NCBI RefSeq assembly: GCF_002210435.1
Contig: NZ_MZMV01000056.1
Span: 1 to 44,869, forward strand
Source of the DNA: Micromonospora wenchangensis
GTDB lineage: Bacteria; Actinomycetota; Actinomycetes; Mycobacteriales; Micromonosporaceae
DNA: 44,869 nucleotides
Reading direction: 5' to 3'
Below the pieces are notes generated by a model that saw only the letters and a program-made list of their open reading frames with translations, was not told the DNA's origin and did no database searches. Made by a program: the position numbers and the translations under genes. This document shows, piece after piece, positions 22,034-31,847 of the stretch; the first letter of the stretch is position 1; every line of letters starts with the position of its first letter.

Positions 22034-23563
22034 ATGAGCCTGCCCGGATCCACAATCGAGGCCCCCGTGACCGGGACGCGTCCCACCCCACCCCGCGCCC
22101 ACCTGTTCACCGCCGGCACCGTCGAGGACTACCGCCGGGCCGTCACCGAGGGCATCGACCGGGTCGCGTCCCGGGTGGCCGGCGTCGACCGGCCCGGCAC
22201 CGGCATCACCCCCGACGAGCTGGCCCCCCGGGTCGCCGGCATCGACCTGGACCGACCGCTCGGCGACACCACCGCCGCCCTCGACGAACTGCACGACGTC
22301 TACCTGCGCGACGCCGTCTACTTCCACCACCCCCGCTACCTGGCCCACCTCAACTGCCCGGTGGTCATCCCCGCCCTGCTCGGCGAGGCGGTGCTCAGCG
22401 CGGTCAACTCCTCCCTGGACACCTGGGACCAGAGCGCCGGTGGCACCCTGATCGAACGCCGGCTGGTCGACTGGACCGCCGGGCGGATCGGCTTCGGCCC
22501 GGCCGCCGACGGCGTCTTCACCAGCGGCGGCACCCAGTCCAACCTCCAGGCGCTGCTGCTGGCCAGGGAGGAGGCGTACGCCCGGATCGTCGGCGGCGGC
22601 ACCGACCGGCCCAGCCGGCCCGAGGTGCTGTCCCGGCTGCGGATCATCACCTCCACCGCCGGGCACTTCAGCGTCCAGAAGGCCGCCAAGCTGCTCGGCC
22701 TCGGCGCCGACGCGGTGCTCACCATCGCCACCGACGCCGGTCGGCGGATGCGCACCGACGAACTGGCCGAGACCCTCGACCGGTGCCGCCGCGACGGCCA
22801 GACCGTGCTGGCCGTGGTCGCCACCGCCGGCACCACCGACTTCGGCACCATCGACCCGCTGGACCGGATCGCCGAGATCTGCACCGCCGCCGGGGTCTGG
22901 CTGCACGTCGACGCCGCGTACGGCTGCGGGTTGCTGGTCTCGCCCACCCGACGGCACCTGCTGGCCGGCATCGAACGGGCCGACTCGGTCACCGTCGACT
23001 ACCACAAGTCGTTCTTCCAGCCGGTCAGCTCCAGTGCCCTGGTCGTCCGCGACCGGCGCGTGCTGCGGCACGCCACCTGGCACGCCGACTACCTCAACCC
23101 GGCCCGGATGGCCGAGCGGCGGATCCCCAACCAGGTCGACAAGAGTCTGCAGACCACCCGCCGGTTCGACGCCCTCAAGCTCTGGCTCACTCTGCGGATC
23201 ATGGGCCCCGAGGCCATCGGCAGCCTCTTCGACGAGGTGGTCGACCTCGCCGCCGCCGCCTTTCGGCTGCTCGCCGACGACCCACGCTTCGAGGTGGTCA
23301 CCCGCTCGCAGTTGAGCACCGTGGTGTTCCGCTACCTGCCGCCGGGCGCCGGCCGCGACGTCGTGGACGACGCCAACCTGTACGCCCGGGAGGCACTGGC
23401 CGCCTCCGGCGCGGCGCTGGTCGCCGGCACCAAGGTCGACGGCGCACACCACCTCAAGCTCACCCTGCTCAACCCCGAGACCACCCTGGACGACATCGCC
23501 CACGTGCTCGACCTGATCGCCGAACACGCCGGCTGGTACGCCCGCACCCGGGCCACCGCTTAG
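22034..23563 (+). CDS. desA: DesA: PLP-dependent L-lysine decarboxylase
   Basis: 509 residues from the ATG at 22034, with GAGGA upstream. It is a group II PLP decarboxylase: FTSGGTQSNLQALLLARE binds the cofactor phosphate, VDAAYGCG provides the PLP-contacting aspartate, and VDYHKSFFQP contains the Schiff-base lysine K325. DesA converts lysine to cadaverine, the first step of desferrioxamine assembly. The 145-bp upstream region holds the promoter and iron box. Gene order desA-B-C-D and coupling downstream match known desferrioxamine operons, which secures the substrate assignment better than the sequence alone would. Confidence 0.93.
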   Translation: MSLPGSTIEAPVTGTRPTPPRAHLFTAGTVEDYRRAVTEGIDRVASRVAGVDRPGTGITPDELAPRVAGIDLDRPLGDTTAALDELHDVYLRDAVYFHHPRYLAHLNCPVVIPALLGEAVLSAVNSSLDTWDQSAGGTLIERRLVDWTAGRIGFGPAADGVFTSGGTQSNLQALLLAREEAYARIVGGGTDRPSRPEVLSRLRIITSTAGHFSVQKAAKLLGLGADAVLTIATDAGRRMRTDELAETLDRCRRDGQTVLAVVATAGTTDFGTIDPLDRIAEICTAAGVWLHVDAAYGCGLLVSPTRRHLLAGIERADSVTVDYHKSFFQPVSSSALVVRDRRVLRHATWHADYLNPARMAERRIPNQVDKSLQTTRRFDALKLWLTLRIMGPEAIGSLFDEVVDLAAAAFRLLADDPRFEVVTRSQLSTVVFRYLPPGAGRDVVDDANLYAREALAASGAALVAGTKVDGAHHLKLTLLNPETTLDDIAHVLDLIAEHAGWYARTRATA

Positions 23564-23609
23564 CTGCACAGCCCCGTCGGCTGACCACCCCGCCCTGGAG
23601 AAAACCCCT

Positions 23610-24902
23610 GTGTCGACCCACGACTTCATCGCCGTCGGGCTGGGCCCGTACAACCTCGGGCTGGCCTGTCTGACCGCGCCGCTCGACGACCTCGACGGCC
23701 TGTTCCTCGAAGCCCGCGACGAGTTCGACTGGCACCCCGGCATGCTGCTGGAGTCCACCCGGTTGCAGACGCCGTTCATCGCCGACCTGGTCACCCTGGC
23801 CGACCCGACCTCGCCGTACTCCTTCCTCAACTACCTCAAGGAGGTCGGCCGGCTCTACCCGTTCTACATCCGGGAGAGCTTCTTCCCGCTGCGCCACGAG
23901 TACAACGACTACTGCCGCTGGGCGGCGGCGAAGCTGCCCTCGGTCCGCTTCGGCCACCAGGTCACCGGCATCTCCTACGACCCCGCCGACGAGCGGTACG
24001 TGGTGCACGCCCAGGTGGCCGGCGAACGGGTCACCCACCGGGCCCGGCACCTGGTGCTGGGCACCGGCACCCCGCCGTACGTCCCGGACGCCTGCCGGGG
24101 CCTCGGCGGCGACGTCATCCACAACTCCCGCTACCGGGAGCATCGGGCGGCACTGCGCGCCAAGCGCAGCATCACTGTCGTCGGCAGTGGACAGAGCGCC
24201 GCCGAGATCTACCACGACCTGCTCACCGACCTCGGCACCCACGGCTACCAGCTCAACTGGGTCACCCGGTCGCCGCGCTTCTTCCCCCTCGAATACACCA
24301 AGCTCACCCTGGAGATGACCTCCCCGGACTACGTGGACTACTTCCACGCGCTGCCCGAGGCCACCCGCTACCGGCTGGAAGGCGCCCAGAAGAGCCTGTT
24401 CAAGGGGATCAACGCCGACCTGATCAACGACATCTTCGACCTGCTCTACGCCCACCGGGTGCACGGCCCGGTGCCGACCCGGCTGCTGACCAACACCGAG
24501 CTGACCGAGGCCCGCTACGACGAGGCGACCGGGACGTACACCCTCGGGTTGCGCAACGTCGAGCAGGAGCGGGACCTCACCCTCGACACCGAGGGGCTGG
24601 TGCTGGCGACCGGCTACCACTACCGGGTGCCCGAGTTCCTCGACCCGATCCGCGACCGGCTGCGCTTCGACGCCCACGGCCGCTTCGACGTGGCCCGCAA
24701 CTACAGCATCGACCACACCGGCCGGGGGGTGTTCCTGCAGAACGCCGGCACCCACACCCACAGCATCACCTCACCCGACCTGGGCATGGGCCCGTACCGC
24801 AACTCCTGGATCATCCGGGAACTGACCGGACGCGAGTACTACCCGATCGAGCAGCGGATCGCCTTCCAGGAGTTCGGCGTCCCGACCGGAGGCGTCCGGT
24901 GA
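23610..24902 (+). CDS. desB: DesB: FAD- and NADPH-dependent cadaverine N-monooxygenase
   Basis: 430 residues from a GTG at 23610; GGAGAA lies in the 46-bp gap after desA. The FAD site is AVGLGPYNLGLA (residues 8-19). The NADPH site is TVVGSGQSAAEIYHD near residue 190, and a LATGYHYRVPEFL motif follows near residue 330. These are the marks of lysine/ornithine/diamine N-hydroxylases. DesB hydroxylates cadaverine to N-hydroxycadaverine. It ends in a GTGA overlap with desC. Confidence 0.94.
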   Translation: MSTHDFIAVGLGPYNLGLACLTAPLDDLDGLFLEARDEFDWHPGMLLESTRLQTPFIADLVTLADPTSPYSFLNYLKEVGRLYPFYIRESFFPLRHEYNDYCRWAAAKLPSVRFGHQVTGISYDPADERYVVHAQVAGERVTHRARHLVLGTGTPPYVPDACRGLGGDVIHNSRYREHRAALRAKRSITVVGSGQSAAEIYHDLLTDLGTHGYQLNWVTRSPRFFPLEYTKLTLEMTSPDYVDYFHALPEATRYRLEGAQKSLFKGINADLINDIFDLLYAHRVHGPVPTRLLTNTELTEARYDEATGTYTLGLRNVEQERDLTLDTEGLVLATGYHYRVPEFLDPIRDRLRFDAHGRFDVARNYSIDHTGRGVFLQNAGTHTHSITSPDLGMGPYRNSWIIRELTGREYYPIEQRIAFQEFGVPTGGVR

Positions 24903-25474
24903 CCCCCGTCGTGCACCGCCGCCACGACCCGGCCCTCGGCGAGTTCGCGCTGCGTACGCTCGACCCGGAGGGCGACGCGGGGCTGCTGCACCGCTGGGTG
25001 ACCCACCCGAAGTCGGCGTTCTGGCTGATGCAGGACGCCGACGTCGACCGGGTCGCCCGGGAGTACCGGGGGATCGCCGACCACCCGCACCACGACGCGT
25101 ACCTCGGGCTGTGGCGGGGTGAGCCGACGTTCCTCGCCGAACGCTACGACCCGGCCCGGATCGAGTTGGTCGGCCTCTACCCCGCGCAGCCCGGTGACGT
25201 CGGCATGCACTTCCTCTGCGCCCCCACCGACCGGCCGGCGCACGGCTTCACCCTGGCCGTCATCACCACCGTCCTGGACTGGCTGTTCGCCGACCCGGCC
25301 ACCCGACGGGTGGTCGTCGAACCCGACGTGCGCAACACCGCCGTGCACGCCCTCAACGCCGCCGTCGGCTTCACCGTCGTCGGACCGATCCGCAAACCGG
25401 AGAAGGACGCCCTGCTCAGCGTCTGCACCCGCGACCAGTTCCTGGCCGCCACCCGAGGAGACGTGCCCGCGTGA
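24899..25474 (+). CDS. desC: DesC: GNAT-family N-hydroxycadaverine acyltransferase
   Basis: 191 residues. It carries the siderophore acyltransferase pattern LHRWVTHPKSAFWLM (about residues 30-45), PGDVGMHFL and VVVEPDVRNTAVHALNAAVGF, which form the acyl-CoA-binding core. DesC puts acetyl, succinyl or longer acyl groups on N-hydroxycadaverine to give the hydroxamate arms. The start overlaps the end of desB and its own end overlaps the start of desD, both by 4 bp, so the three are translationally coupled. Its closest relative in the window is the C-terminal domain of the DesG-like fusion. Confidence 0.93.
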   Translation: MTPVVHRRHDPALGEFALRTLDPEGDAGLLHRWVTHPKSAFWLMQDADVDRVAREYRGIADHPHHDAYLGLWRGEPTFLAERYDPARIELVGLYPAQPGDVGMHFLCAPTDRPAHGFTLAVITTVLDWLFADPATRRVVVEPDVRNTAVHALNAAVGFTVVGPIRKPEKDALLSVCTRDQFLAATRGDVPA

Positions 25475-27255
25475 ACCCCGCCGCATCCGTGGCCCACCTG
25501 ACCCCCGCCACCTGGGCCCACGCCAACCGGCTGCTGGTCGCCAAGGCGCTGGCCGAGTTCGCCCACGAACGCCTGATCGAGCCCGCCCCCACCGGCGACG
25601 ACCGGTGGGCCGTCCGCTGCGACGACGGCACGGTCGAGTACCGCTTCACCGCCCGCCGGTTCACCCTCGACCACTGGCAGGTCGACCCGGAGAGCATCAG
25701 CCGGCGACGCGGCGACGAGGACCTGCCACTCGACGCCGTCGACCTCTGCCTCGAACTGCGCGGCGCGCTCGGCCTGAGCGACCAGGTGCTCCCCGTCTAC
25801 CTGGAGGAGATCACCTCCACCCTGGCCGGCACGGCGTTCAAGCTGACCCGGCCGGCGGTGGACGCCGACGAGCTGGCCCGCGCCGACTTCCAGCCCATCG
25901 AGACCGGGATGACCGAGGGACACCCGTGCTTCGTGGCCAACAACGGCCGGATCGGCTTCGGCATCGGTGAATACCACGCGTACGCCCCGGAGGCCGGGCG
26001 GCCGGTGCGGCTGGTCTGGGTCGCCGCGCACCGCGACCACGCCACCTTCAGCAGCGCCACCGACCTCGACTACGCCACCCTGCTGCACACCGAACTCGGC
26101 CCGGACACCCTGGCCCGGTTCACCGCCACCCTCACCGACGCCGGCGTCGACCCCGACGACTACCTGCTCATCCCGGTGCACCCGTGGCAGTGGTGGAACC
26201 GGCTCGCCGTCACCTTCGCCGGTGAGGTCGCCCGCCGACGGCTGGTCTGCCTCGGCGAAGCCCCCGACGAGTACCTGCCGCAGCAGTCCATCCGGACCTT
26301 CTTCAACGTCACCGAGCCGCGCCGGCACTACGTCAAGACCGCGCTGTCCGTGCTGAACATGGGCTTCCTGCGCGGCCTGTCGGCGGCCTACATGGAGGCC
26401 ACCCCGGCGATCAACGACTGGCTCGTCGACCTGGTCACCGGCGACCCGGTGCTCGCCGGCACCGGGCTGACGATCCTGCGCGAGCGGGCCGCGGTCGGCT
26501 ACCGCCACCCGCAGTACGAGGCGGCCACCGACCGCTACTCGCCGTACCGCAAGATGCTGGCGGCGCTGTGGCGGGAGAGCCCGGTGCCCGGCCTGGCCCC
26601 CGGCCGGCGGCTGTCCACCATGGCCGCCCTGCTGCACACCGACCGCGACGGACGGTCGCTGGCCGCCGCCCTGGTCGCCGAGTCCGGCCTGCCCGCGCGT
26701 CAGTGGCTGCGCCGCTACCTCGACGCCTACCTGGTGCCGCTGCTGCACAGCTTCTACGCGCACCGGCTGGCCTTCATGCCGCACGGCGAGAACGTCATCC
26801 TGGTGCTGCACGAGGGCGCGGTGGAGCGGGTCATCTTCAAGGACATCGCCGAGGAGATCGTGGTGATGGACCCCGACGCCGACCTGCCGCCGCTGGTGCG
26901 CCGGGTCCGCGCCGCCATCCCCGACGACGAGCAGTTGCTGACCATCTTCACCGACGTCTTCGACTGCTTCTTCCGCCACCTCAACGCCGTGCTGGCCGGG
27001 GCCGGGGTGCTCGACGAGGACGACTTCTGGCGTACCGTCGCCGACTGCGCGACCGACTACGCCGCCCGGGTGCCGCACCTGGCCGACCGGCTGCGCCGGC
27101 ACGACCTGTTCGCCGAGGAGTTCACCCTGTCCTGCCTCAACCGGCTGCAACTGCGCAACAACCAGCAGATGGTCGACCTCGCCGACCCGTCGGCGGCGCT
27201 CCAGTTCGCCGGCACCCTGACCAATCCGCTCGCCCGCTACGCCCCGCCCCGATGA
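25471..27255 (+). CDS. desD: DesD: NRPS-independent siderophore synthetase (IucA/IucC family)
   Basis: 594 residues. Family motifs: TGMTEGHPCFVANNGRIGFG near residue 146, LLIPVHPWQWWNRL near 232-245, and RHYVKTALSVLNMGFLRGLS further on. MPHGENVILVL and VIFKDIAEEIVVMD mark the ATP/metal-site region near the C-terminus. DesD uses ATP to join N-succinyl-N-hydroxycadaverine units into linear and cyclic trihydroxamates such as desferrioxamine E, or mixed types with an acyl cap. It overlaps desC (GTGA) and the exporter gene (ATGA) by 4 bp each. Confidence 0.95.
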   Translation: MNPAASVAHLTPATWAHANRLLVAKALAEFAHERLIEPAPTGDDRWAVRCDDGTVEYRFTARRFTLDHWQVDPESISRRRGDEDLPLDAVDLCLELRGALGLSDQVLPVYLEEITSTLAGTAFKLTRPAVDADELARADFQPIETGMTEGHPCFVANNGRIGFGIGEYHAYAPEAGRPVRLVWVAAHRDHATFSSATDLDYATLLHTELGPDTLARFTATLTDAGVDPDDYLLIPVHPWQWWNRLAVTFAGEVARRRLVCLGEAPDEYLPQQSIRTFFNVTEPRRHYVKTALSVLNMGFLRGLSAAYMEATPAINDWLVDLVTGDPVLAGTGLTILRERAAVGYRHPQYEAATDRYSPYRKMLAALWRESPVPGLAPGRRLSTMAALLHTDRDGRSLAAALVAESGLPARQWLRRYLDAYLVPLLHSFYAHRLAFMPHGENVILVLHEGAVERVIFKDIAEEIVVMDPDADLPPLVRRVRAAIPDDEQLLTIFTDVFDCFFRHLNAVLAGAGVLDEDDFWRTVADCATDYAARVPHLADRLRRHDLFAEEFTLSCLNRLQLRNNQQMVDLADPSAALQFAGTLTNPLARYAPPR

Positions 27256-28745
27256 GCACCGCGCTGTCCGCCGCGCCACCCGGCCCGGCGGCCCCGCTGC
27301 GGTCGCGCTGGCTGATCCTGGCGGTGCTCTGCCTCGCCCAGCTCACCGTGGTGCTGGACAACACCGTGCTCACCGTGGCGGTGCCGGTGCTCACCACCGA
27401 ACTGGACGCGAGCACCACCGACATCCAGTGGATGATCAACGCGTATGCGCTGGTGCAGTGCGGGCTGCTGCTCACCGCCGGCAGCGCCGCCGACCGGTAC
27501 GGCCGCCGCCGGATGCTCGTCGCCGGCCTGGTGCTGTTCGGCGTCGGCTCGCTGGCCGCCGGGCTGGCCCGCTCCGGCGACCAGTTGATCGCCGCCCGCG
27601 CCGGCATGGGCGTCGGCGGGGCGCTGCTGGTCACCGCCACCCTCGCCGTCGCCATGCAGGTCTTCGACGGGGCCGAACGGTCCCGGGCGATCGGCATCTG
27701 GGCGGCCACCAGCGCCCTCGGCTACGCCGCCGGCCCGCCGATCGGCGGGATCATCCTCGCCCACCTGCCCTGGGGGGCGATCTTCCTGGTCAACGTGCCC
27801 ATCGTGCTGGTCTGCCTGGCGGCCGCCCGGGTGCTGGTGCCGGAGTCCCGGGATCCGGTCGGCGGACGGCCCGACCTCGGCGGGGTGCTGCTGTCCACCG
27901 CCGGCCTCACCGGCGTGGTCTGGGCCATCATCGACGGCCCCGAACGCGGCTGGACCGCACCGCCGGTGCTCGGCGCGGCCGGCGTCGGCGTGCTCCTGCT
28001 GGCCGCGTTCGTGGTGTGGGAACGGCGGACCGCCGCCCCCATGCTGGACATGCACTTCTTCACCGACCGCCGGTTCGTCGGCGCGGTCACCGGGGTCGTC
28101 CTGATCACCTTCGGCTCCACCGGCGCGCTGTTCCTGCTCACCCAGGATCTCCAGTTCGTCCGGGGCTACCCGGCCTGGGAGGCGGGACTGCGGATGGTGC
28201 CGTTCGCGCTGTCCATCGTGCTGCTCAACCTCGGCGGGGTCGCCACCGGGCTGATCCGCCGGCTCGGGGTGCCCGGGGCCATCGCGCTGGGCATGGTGCT
28301 GCTCTCCGCCGGTCTCACCCTGGTCACCCACGTCCGCTCCGACGGCTACGCCGTGCTGCTTACCGGGCTGCTGGTGATGGGCTTCGGCTGCGCCCTGGCC
28401 AACCCGGCCATCGTCGAGGCGGTGATGAGTTCCATCCCCCCGGCCAAGGCCGGCGTCGGCGCCGGGATCGACGGCACCATGGCCGAGGTGGGGGGCAGCC
28501 TCGGCATCGCCGTCCTCGGCGCGGTGCTCAACGCCCGGTTCGCCGCGCTCGCGCCGGTCGCGGTGGCCGGGGCCGGGTCGTACCCGGCCGCGCTGGCCGC
28601 CGCCGCAGGCGAGACCGAACGGGGCCGGGTCACCGACGCCTTCTCGTCGGCACTGGTCACCGGGCAGACCGCCGGAGCGGTGGCGGTCCTGGCCGGCGGG
28701 CTGCTCGCCGCCGGGCTGCTGCGCCGCGCCGAGCGCACCCGCTGA
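27252..28745 (+). CDS. DHA2-type MFS exporter, likely desferrioxamine efflux
   Basis: 497 residues from the ATG at 27252 inside the stop region of desD. About 14 hydrophobic segments and the loop motif GSAADRYGRRRMLV identify the EmrB/QacA-type DHA2 drug/H+ antiporter family. AVPVLTTELDASTTDIQWMINAY near residues 40-62 is the typical motif D1 region. The longer open frame reaching back to 26568 is a shadow of desD. Being the last gene of desABCD, it probably exports the newly made siderophore. Substrate is inferred from context only. Confidence 0.9.
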   Translation: MSTALSAAPPGPAAPLRSRWLILAVLCLAQLTVVLDNTVLTVAVPVLTTELDASTTDIQWMINAYALVQCGLLLTAGSAADRYGRRRMLVAGLVLFGVGSLAAGLARSGDQLIAARAGMGVGGALLVTATLAVAMQVFDGAERSRAIGIWAATSALGYAAGPPIGGIILAHLPWGAIFLVNVPIVLVCLAAARVLVPESRDPVGGRPDLGGVLLSTAGLTGVVWAIIDGPERGWTAPPVLGAAGVGVLLLAAFVVWERRTAAPMLDMHFFTDRRFVGAVTGVVLITFGSTGALFLLTQDLQFVRGYPAWEAGLRMVPFALSIVLLNLGGVATGLIRRLGVPGAIALGMVLLSAGLTLVTHVRSDGYAVLLTGLLVMGFGCALANPAIVEAVMSSIPPAKAGVGAGIDGTMAEVGGSLGIAVLGAVLNARFAALAPVAVAGAGSYPAALAAAAGETERGRVTDAFSSALVTGQTAGAVAVLAGGLLAAGLLRRAERTR

Positions 28746-28758
28746 CCGGCCGGGCCGC

Positions 28759-31722
28759 TCACAGCTCAGGCAGCCCCGGGTCGTAGTGCAGGTAGTGCTC
28801 CGGGCAGACCCAGAGGTAGTCGCCCGACTCCGCCACCACCCGCCGCAGGCCGGCGAAATCCCGCGCCGGGTCCAGCGCGAACAGCAACTCGCGGACGGCC
28901 CGGAAACCGGCCACCTCGTCGCCGCGGAAGGCAGCGTCCGGGGAGCCGGGCACCGCCGGTCGCGGTGGTGTGTCGCGGTCGCCCGGTAGCAGGTTCGTCG
29001 CCGCGCCCATCAGGTCGATCTCCGCCTTGAGCCGGGCCATCTCGGCGGCGCGGGCCGGTTCGAGCACACCGAGCAGGCCGGTGACCGCGCCGGTGAGCGG
29101 GATCAGCCGCAACACCATCGCCAGCCGCTCCAGGTACGGCCCGGCCCGCAGGAACCAGTCCCGGGACCGGGTGAACGGGTAACCGGGATGCGTACACCGG
29201 TGCTGCTGGTCGGGGAACTCGCACCAGAGGCTGAGCTGGAACTGGTGCGTCACCAGTCGGGCCGGGTTGTACCGCGACCTGGGGACCTCGCAGATGCTGA
29301 CCAGCGCCGGGCAGTCGGCCACCTCGACGGCCAGCATCCGGCGGATGCCGTGCAGCAGCAGCGCGGTGTCGCTGGCGATTTCCTCCAGATGGCCGACGGT
29401 GGCGTGCACCGCCGAGATGCTCCGTTCGATCTCGGCGATCCGTCGCTCCTGGCGGGCCAACGCGGCGAAGGCGGGACCCTGCTCCGGGGGGAAACCGGTC
29501 AGCAGCAGCCACAGGTCGATGTCCTGAAGACAGGTGTGGCAGGCCACCACCGTCCGGTTCTCCCGGAGGAATCCGTCGAGCGCGACCAGCGGGAACGTGC
29601 CCCGGCACGGCCCGTCGGCAAGCGTGTTGACGCAGGGCACCAGCAGGCGGTAGGCCAGGCCGGGCCACCGGCTGCGCAGCAGGTCCTCGATGGCGTCGCG
29701 CAGGATGCTGAAGAAGTAGACCGGGGCACCTCCCTTGACCACCAGGGACAGCCGCCTGTCATCGTCGAGCTGGATCAACGCATCGAGGTGGTACGCCCGG
29801 TGCCGCAGGAACACCCCACGACGCCAGTGCAGGCCGGTGGAGAACCGGTAGTTGCGGACGGTGAGCCAGGAGATCAACCCGGGGGCCTCGTCGGACAGTT
29901 CACAGATCAGGCTGACCGTGTTGACCCGGGGCATCCGCAGCGGCGTCTCCTGCCAGGGCACCTCCGGCTTCTGATAGGGGACCAACTGGGCGACGAGGCT
30001 GCGGTCGTTCTCGGGCAGCCGGTAGGAGACGTCGAACTTCTCCATCAGCCGCAGGAAGTACGGATGGTAGGCGGTCGGGTACCGCTCCCGGCCCGGCGCC
30101 GGCGACTGCCAGATGTCGCGCAGCCGGGCATGGTCGAGCACCCCGCCGTCGGCGCGCGTCCGGCTGTCCTCCAGGACGTAGCCGATCGCCCGGGTCAACC
30201 ACTCCGGTTGCAGGACGATGATGTCGCGCAGTCCGTCGTCCCCGGAGAAGTGCACGACGGTGCCCAGATCGTGCAGCAGTTCGATGAGCGTCCGTTCGGC
30301 ATCGGCGTCGAGCTGGTGCTGCACGCACAGCGCGTGGTAGGTGGCGTACGGGATCTGTGGTTCGGTGAAGGTGGCCAGGGCGTCGCGCACGGCCACCCAC
30401 CGCTTGCTCAGCCGCCGCCCCATCTGTGGGAACCGGGCCGCCTGCCGGACCAGTTCCGCCTCGATCTGCGTCACGCCCCGGCCGGAGGCGTTGTCCACCA
30501 CCCACTGGCCGAGCAGCGATGGGGCGAACTTCGCCCGCAGGTGGGGCAGGTCGATCTCGGGTTGCCGCTCGTCGCCGTGGGTTGCCACGATCAGGACCCG
30601 GGCGTCCCGGCCGATGCGCAACCGGATCAGCCGCAGCCAGAACTCGATCGCGTTCTCGTCCTGACCCTGCCGGGGTTTCCACACCAGCAGGTACAGCGAC
30701 CGGCGGGAGAAGAAGAACTGGTGGGTGATCCGGTAGACCTCCTGGCCGCCGAAGTCCCACATCCGCAGGGTGATGTCCACCTCCGGGGTCTCCGGGTGGG
30801 GCAGGGCGAGCCTGCTCAGCTCGATCCCGTGGGTGGTCGGCCGGCCCACCAGGAACGGATGCCGGTGCAACGCGCCGACCAGCGAACTCTTGCCCACCTC
30901 GCCCTCGCCGACGAGCAGCACCTTGATCTCGTGCAGCGGCACCCCGTCCCGGCCCTCGTCACGCAGGTAGGACAGCAGCGCTGGCAGACCACGCCGGTAC
31001 AGCTCACCCAGCGGTTCGGCCAGCCGGTCCGCCCGCGCCCGCAGGGTGATCAGGTCGGGCAGGTCCGCCAGCTCGGTCGGCAGGTCGGTGACGACGGCGT
31101 CACCGAGATCGAGTTCGCGTAGCCGGCTCAACTGGCCCGTCTCCGGGGGCAGCCGTACCGGGCCGTCACCGAGCACGGTCAGCCGGAGCAGCCGGGGCAG
31201 CCGGAACACCGCCCCGGCGAGCGTGCCGTCGGGGGCCGGTGCCAGGGCCAGCTCCTGCAACGACGGCAGCGCCGAGAAGCCGCGCGGCAGCCAGACGAGC
31301 CGGCAGGTCGGTTCGATGTAGAGCCACTCCAGGTGACGGAGCTGCCCGATGCCCGGGGGTAGCTGCTGGTAGTCGCCGTCGAGCCGCAGGCGGCGCAGGG
31401 CGGCGCACTCCCACAACTGGCGGGGGATCTCCCGCACCGGGCAACCACCCAGGTCCAACTCGCGTAGCCGGTGCAGCCGACCGATCTCCGCCGGCAACCC
31501 GGTCAGCGCCCCGCCGTTGGCGTCGATCACCTCCAGCCTGCTCAGCGCTCCGATGGCCGGCGGCAGCGTGCGTATCTGGCTGTGTCGCAGGTCGAGGGTC
31601 CGCAGCCGGCGCAGGGTGCCGACCGTCGCGGGGAGTTCGGTCTCCCGCGTCCCGGCCAACGACAGGACGGTGCTTTTCGTCCGGTCGGCTTCACTGATCC
31701 GGTCGAGCACGGACGTCGACAT
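28759..31722 (-). CDS. Roco protein: LRR - Roc GTPase - COR - Cys-rich C-terminal region
   Basis: 987 residues from the ATG at 31722, with CAGGGGA upstream. Residues about 20-245 are leucine-rich repeats (LRTLDLRHSQIRTLPPAIGA and similar). Then comes the Roc GTPase with P-loop GEGEVGKSS (272-280), the G3 motif DFGGQE (323-328), and G4 THGD (381-384). A COR-like region follows with WLTRAIGYVLEDS and the PYFLRLMEKFDVSYRLPE segment. The last 330 residues add two close cysteine pairs (CVNTLADGPCRG and VVACHTCLQDID), a helical coiled-coil-like stretch, and WVCPEHYLHYDP at the end. Roco proteins are dimerising GTPases related to LRRK2, and their bacterial roles are mostly unknown. It lies 125 bp downstream of the STM4011-like gene on the same strand, so it could share its transcript. 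Confidence 0.9.
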   Translation of the reverse strand: MSTSVLDRISEADRTKSTVLSLAGTRETELPATVGTLRRLRTLDLRHSQIRTLPPAIGALSRLEVIDANGGALTGLPAEIGRLHRLRELDLGGCPVREIPRQLWECAALRRLRLDGDYQQLPPGIGQLRHLEWLYIEPTCRLVWLPRGFSALPSLQELALAPAPDGTLAGAVFRLPRLLRLTVLGDGPVRLPPETGQLSRLRELDLGDAVVTDLPTELADLPDLITLRARADRLAEPLGELYRRGLPALLSYLRDEGRDGVPLHEIKVLLVGEGEVGKSSLVGALHRHPFLVGRPTTHGIELSRLALPHPETPEVDITLRMWDFGGQEVYRITHQFFFSRRSLYLLVWKPRQGQDENAIEFWLRLIRLRIGRDARVLIVATHGDERQPEIDLPHLRAKFAPSLLGQWVVDNASGRGVTQIEAELVRQAARFPQMGRRLSKRWVAVRDALATFTEPQIPYATYHALCVQHQLDADAERTLIELLHDLGTVVHFSGDDGLRDIIVLQPEWLTRAIGYVLEDSRTRADGGVLDHARLRDIWQSPAPGRERYPTAYHPYFLRLMEKFDVSYRLPENDRSLVAQLVPYQKPEVPWQETPLRMPRVNTVSLICELSDEAPGLISWLTVRNYRFSTGLHWRRGVFLRHRAYHLDALIQLDDDRRLSLVVKGGAPVYFFSILRDAIEDLLRSRWPGLAYRLLVPCVNTLADGPCRGTFPLVALDGFLRENRTVVACHTCLQDIDLWLLLTGFPPEQGPAFAALARQERRIAEIERSISAVHATVGHLEEIASDTALLLHGIRRMLAVEVADCPALVSICEVPRSRYNPARLVTHQFQLSLWCEFPDQQHRCTHPGYPFTRSRDWFLRAGPYLERLAMVLRLIPLTGAVTGLLGVLEPARAAEMARLKAEIDLMGAATNLLPGDRDTPPRPAVPGSPDAAFRGDEVAGFRAVRELLFALDPARDFAGLRRVVAESGDYLWVCPEHYLHYDPGLPEL

Positions 31723-31847
31723 CCAGCGGTCCCCTGATGACGGTGACGGACGGTGGTGGTGCGGTCGTGCCGCCCGCCCCACGCCGAACGTGCCGGGGAC
31801 GGCAGATCGACGATCGTACTGAGGACGTGCCAGCCGACGTCCGGCTC

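Noticed and set aside
26568..27251. In-frame upstream extension of the DHA2 exporter
   Set aside because: It is the +1 shadow of desD; ATGA overlap and topology place the start at 27252.
29188..31122. Plus-strand frame of more than 600 codons opposite the Roco gene
   Set aside because: No motif, low complexity, and the minus strand has intact G1-G3-G4 GTPase motifs.
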